This document shows positions 21,999 through 24,773 of a DNA stretch of 24,773 nucleotides, piece by piece. Origin of the DNA: Lachnospiraceae bacterium. Its GTDB lineage: Bacteria; Bacillota_A; Clostridia; Lachnospirales; Lachnospiraceae. Numbering within the stretch: position 1 is the stretch's first letter; every line of letters starts with the position of its first letter. Below the pieces are notes generated by a model. The model was not told the origin of the DNA and did not search any database. It was given only the letters and a program-made list of their open reading frames with translations. The DNA lies in assembly GCA_017620975.1 (NCBI GenBank), contig JAGAUD010000027.1, forward strand, positions 1 to 24,773, given 5' to 3'. The translations under genes were made by a program, and so were the position numbers.

Positions 21999-23963
21999 TT
22001 ACTCCCGAATCCCCAGGTATTCACTGCGGAACTGCTCCTCCGTAATGATAGGAATATTCAGTTCCTTCGCTTTTTTATTTTTAGAAGATGTGGAAGCAAT
22101 ATCATTATTGATCAGGCAGTCTGTCTTGGAAGTCACGCTTCCTGTCACCTTACCGCCTTTTTGCTCAATGATTTCCTTCAGTTCATTTCTGCTGCCGTAA
22201 TGATCCAGACTGCCGGTGATAACGAACACCTTTCCGGTAAGTGTCTGAGCAGACACATCTATCTGCGGAACTTCCACTTCCAGTTCCTTCATCAGATTAT
22301 CGATCTTCATCAGATTTTCTTCCCGGTGCATATGCTCCACAAAAGCAGCAGCAATCACCTCGCCAACACCTTCAATGGCGCTCAGTTCTTCCGCATCTGC
22401 CTGCTTCATCCGCTCAAGGTCGTAGTCAAAATGCCTGCAAAGCATCTTTGCATTGGCCACACCGATATTAGCAATGCCCAGTCCGTAGATAACTCTGGGA
22501 AGTGTAGTCTTTCTTGAAGTTTCCACGCTCTGAATCAGATTCCGATAGGACTTCTCTCCAAAACCTTCCATCTGAGTGATCACTTCCTCATATCGGTCAA
22601 GATGATACAGGTCCGCATATTCATGGATGAATCCCTGATCGATAAACTTCTCCAGCGTAGCCTCACTCAAGCCATCTATATTCAATGCATCCCGGCTGAC
22701 AAACAGTGTATAGGCTTTGATCTTCTTGGCTGCACAATCTTCATTCGTACAGTACAGTGACTGCACATCGTTAATCTGTCTGATTTGGGTAGCCCCGCCG
22801 CAGACAGGACATACCTTGGGAATTTCCAAAGTATCGCTGCCGGTCAGATTCTCTGCAATCTGTGGGATGATCATGTTTGCTTTATACACAGTAATCCTGT
22901 CACCTATTCCCAAGCGCAGACTTCTGACAATGCTGACATTGTGGACAGAAGCACGGCTTACTGTCGTTCCCTCCAGTTCTACAGGCTCGAAGATTGCCAC
23001 CGGATTGATAAGCCCTGTTCTGCTGGCACTCCATTCCATATCCGTAAGGGTGGTCTCCCTGATTTCATCGGCCCATTTAAAAGCAATGGAATGTCTCGGG
23101 AATTTGGCAGTACGTCCCAGAGACTGCCCATAGGCAATATCTTCATAAGTCAGTACCAGGCCGTCTGATGGAATATCATAATCCGGGATCCGGTGCTCAA
23201 ATTCCTCCACAGCCTCCAGAATATTCTCCTGATTTACTTTGATGTAATCTACCACATCGAAGCCCTGTTCTTTTAGAAACAGGAACTGTTTCTCCCTGGA
23301 ATTCTCAAAATCCACGCCTTCTGCACTGACCAGGGTAAATGCATACAGCTTTACATTTCTCCCGGCAGTAATCTCATTATTCAGCTGCCTTACAGAACCG
23401 CTACAAAGATTACGGGGATTCTTATATTTTGCATCTACATCTTCAATCTGCGCATTGATCTTCTCAAAATCACTGTAGCTGATAACCGCCTCACCACGCA
23501 GCACCAGTTCTCCCCGGAAAGAAATGCTCACCGGCAGATTCTTAAAGGTTCTGGCATTATTGGTGATGACTTCACCGATTTCGCCATTTCCCCTGGTAAC
23601 GGCTTTCACAAGCTTTCCTCCCTGATAGGTGAGCACTACCGTCAGACCATCCAGCTTCCAGCTGAGAAGTCCTTCCTTTCCCTGAAGCCAGTCCCTGAGT
23701 TCCTCCCTGCTCTTGGTCTTTCCCAGAGAAAGCATGGGACTTTCGTGACGTTCCTTGGGCAGTTCTTCTACTGCTTCATATCCTACATTTACGGTAGGGC
23801 TGTTGGAGAGAATGATACCGGTCTCTGCCTCCAAAGCAGTCAACTCATCATACAACCTGTCGTATTCAAGGTTGCTCATGATTTCCCTGTCCTCTGCATA
23901 GTAAGCTTTGGCTGCTTCATTCAGCGTCTCTACCAAATATTTGATTCTTTCTGATTGATTCAT
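21999..23963 (-). CDS. ligA: NAD-dependent DNA ligase LigA
   Basis: LigA seals nicks in duplex DNA during replication and repair, using NAD+. Numbered from the chosen ATG: an N-terminal Ia domain, the adenylation motif KLDG at 103-106 (Lys103 becomes adenylated), then the OB fold. The zinc finger has C385, C388, C405 and C410 (CPVC and CTNEDC). Helix-hairpin-helix repeats follow (for example GLGIANIG and IEGVGEVIA). A BRCT domain lies at about 575-654 (KVFVITGS start). The length of 654 aa is close to the usual 670. Two starts are possible: GTG at 23969, 4 bases after AGGAG, and ATG at 23963, 10 bases after it. I prefer the ATG. It lies 53 bases after the pseudouridine synthase gene. Confidence 0.97.
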   Translation of the reverse strand: MNQSERIKYLVETLNEAAKAYYAEDREIMSNLEYDRLYDELTALEAETGIILSNSPTVNVGYEAVEELPKERHESPMLSLGKTKSREELRDWLQGKEGLLSWKLDGLTVVLTYQGGKLVKAVTRGNGEIGEVITNNARTFKNLPVSISFRGELVLRGEAVISYSDFEKINAQIEDVDAKYKNPRNLCSGSVRQLNNEITAGRNVKLYAFTLVSAEGVDFENSREKQFLFLKEQGFDVVDYIKVNQENILEAVEEFEHRIPDYDIPSDGLVLTYEDIAYGQSLGRTAKFPRHSIAFKWADEIRETTLTDMEWSASRTGLINPVAIFEPVELEGTTVSRASVHNVSIVRSLRLGIGDRITVYKANMIIPQIAENLTGSDTLEIPKVCPVCGGATQIRQINDVQSLYCTNEDCAAKKIKAYTLFVSRDALNIDGLSEATLEKFIDQGFIHEYADLYHLDRYEEVITQMEGFGEKSYRNLIQSVETSRKTTLPRVIYGLGIANIGVANAKMLCRHFDYDLERMKQADAEELSAIEGVGEVIAAAFVEHMHREENLMKIDNLMKELEVEVPQIDVSAQTLTGKVFVITGSLDHYGSRNELKEIIEQKGGKVTGSVTSKTDCLINNDIASTSSKNKKAKELNIPIITEEQFRSEYLGIRE

Positions 23964-24016
23964 CTGCACTTTGCTCCTGCTTCTTTTTTCAACGCTTCCT
24001 GACTTTCCACCCCATC

Positions 24017-24733
24017 CTATCGTTTCAGCCCTGCAAGCGTATATAACTGCTCCATTTCGCTTTCCGTCAGTTCCCGATATTTTCCATAAGGAATCTTATC
24101 CAGACTGATATTCATGATCCTGACTCTCTTAAGCTTCTTTACTTCATAACCGCAGGCTTCGCACATTCTGCGGATCTGGCGGTTGAGCCCCTGGGTCAGG
24201 ATGATCCGGAAGGTGAATTTTCCTTCTGCTTTCACCTGACAGGGTCTTGTGGTCCGCTCCAGTTCTTTCAGATAGATTCCGGTGCTCATCGTCTCCAGAA
24301 ATTCCTCGGTGATTTCCTTATCCACCTTTACAACATATTCTTTCTCATGACGGTTGGCACCACGCATCATGGCATCTATCAGCTGTCCATCATTTGTCAG
24401 AAGCAGCAAGCCCTCTGAATTCTTGTCCAGTCGACCTGCGTATGTCACTCTGATGGGATAATGTATCATGTCCGTAATGATTTTCTCTGCATGGCGATCT
24501 TTCTCCGTACAAGTCACACCTACCGGTTTATAGAATGCCAGAACTACTGTCTTAGGCTTTCCGCCGATTCTTTTCCCGTTCAGCGCCACTTCATCCTCAT
24601 CTGACACCTTTGTACCCATACCGGCGATACTGCCATTTACCGTCACACGGCACTGCTCTATCAAACGGTCTGCTTCTCTGCGGGAGCAGATACCGTGTTC
24701 TGCCAGATATTTATTTAATCTAATCTGTTCCAT
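24017..24733 (-). CDS. rluF: RluF/RsuA-family 23S rRNA pseudouridine synthase
   Basis: This 238-aa protein has an N-terminal S4 RNA-binding domain (IRLNKYLAEHGICSRREADR, 4-23) and a pseudouridine synthase domain. The latter has FYKPVGVTCT (68-76) and the catalytic Asp103 in AGRLDKNSEGLLLL. It turns a specific uridine in rRNA into pseudouridine. The C-terminal signature GLNRQIRRMCEACGYEV followed by KLKRVRIMNI is closest in memory to RluF (23S rRNA U2604), rather than RluB or RsuA. The exact target is uncertain. GGAG lies 7 bases before the ATG. It is the first gene of the probable operon with ligA and metA. The remaining 40 bases to the window edge hold nothing I can assign. Confidence 0.9.
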   Translation of the reverse strand: MEQIRLNKYLAEHGICSRREADRLIEQCRVTVNGSIAGMGTKVSDEDEVALNGKRIGGKPKTVVLAFYKPVGVTCTEKDRHAEKIITDMIHYPIRVTYAGRLDKNSEGLLLLTNDGQLIDAMMRGANRHEKEYVVKVDKEITEEFLETMSTGIYLKELERTTRPCQVKAEGKFTFRIILTQGLNRQIRRMCEACGYEVKKLKRVRIMNISLDKIPYGKYRELTESEMEQLYTLAGLKR

Positions 24734-24773
24734 CTACAGGCTCCATTTCACTGATTTTTCTCACAGAAGGCAC

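Noticed and set aside
1..24773. CRISPR arrays, tRNA or rRNA genes, insertion sequences, prophage genes
   Set aside because: No repeat-spacer pattern, tRNA cloverleaf, transposase or integrase was recognised on reading both strands.

Overview
The window looks like chromosomal DNA of a Clostridia species, most likely a gut Lachnospiraceae. The indications are the order DUF4349 lipoprotein / era / yqzL-like, a PreP-like M16 protease, a giant double acyl-CoA dehydratase activase, moderate GC content, strong AGGAGG-type ribosome sites, and MetA with Glu111. This assignment is inferred from gene content; no search was run. No stretch longer than 300 bases lacks a gene.

Layout. (1) Positions 1-7097, minus strand, hold housekeeping and conserved genes. 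From upstream to downstream these are a rhomboid-like membrane protein with a C-terminal zinc ribbon, a sigma-70-like protein without region 4, a translationally coupled 139-aa protein, an M16 protease, a DUF4349 lipoprotein, Era, and the start of a YqzL-like gene. (2) Positions 7338-11621, plus strand, hold a 1427-aa protein with two acyl-CoA dehydratase activase ATPase domains and dehydratase-like C-terminal parts. A hairpin follows it. (3) Positions 11676-13065, minus strand, hold an HTH-Uma2 nuclease-like fusion with an elaborate promoter, and a 79-aa coiled-coil protein. (4) Positions 13263-20893 are an accessory island (see below). (5) Positions 20978-24733, minus strand, hold a likely operon of an RluF-type pseudouridine synthase, ligA and metA, ending in a 17-bp hairpin.

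The accessory island looks like a peptide-signalling locus. A large minus-strand regulator (19064-20893) carries two tandem HTH-plus-helical-repeat modules. Convergent to it, and overlapping its 3' end by 4 bases, is a 48-codon plus-strand ORF (18921-19067). Its Met-Lys-rich start, hydrophobic core and short polar tail are what a secreted pheromone precursor looks like. The 262-bp gap between this ORF and a divergent minus-strand operon holds a pair of 20-nt inverted arms directly upstream of the peptide promoter, and a separate 14-bp palindrome at the likely promoter of the operon. The divergent operon encodes a secreted C39-type papain-like protein, a secreted cysteine-rich protein, a lipoprotein and two ABC half-transporters.

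Two of the operon genes are broken, each in a way best explained by an internal deletion with frame change. The C39 gene lost the part with its catalytic His, and the second ABC half-transporter lost about 80 codons of its membrane domain. The effector operon therefore seems to be decaying while the regulator-peptide pair looks intact. Base composition is mosaic: the lipoprotein-to-regulator part is AT-rich by eye, while the ABC genes are clearly more GC-rich.
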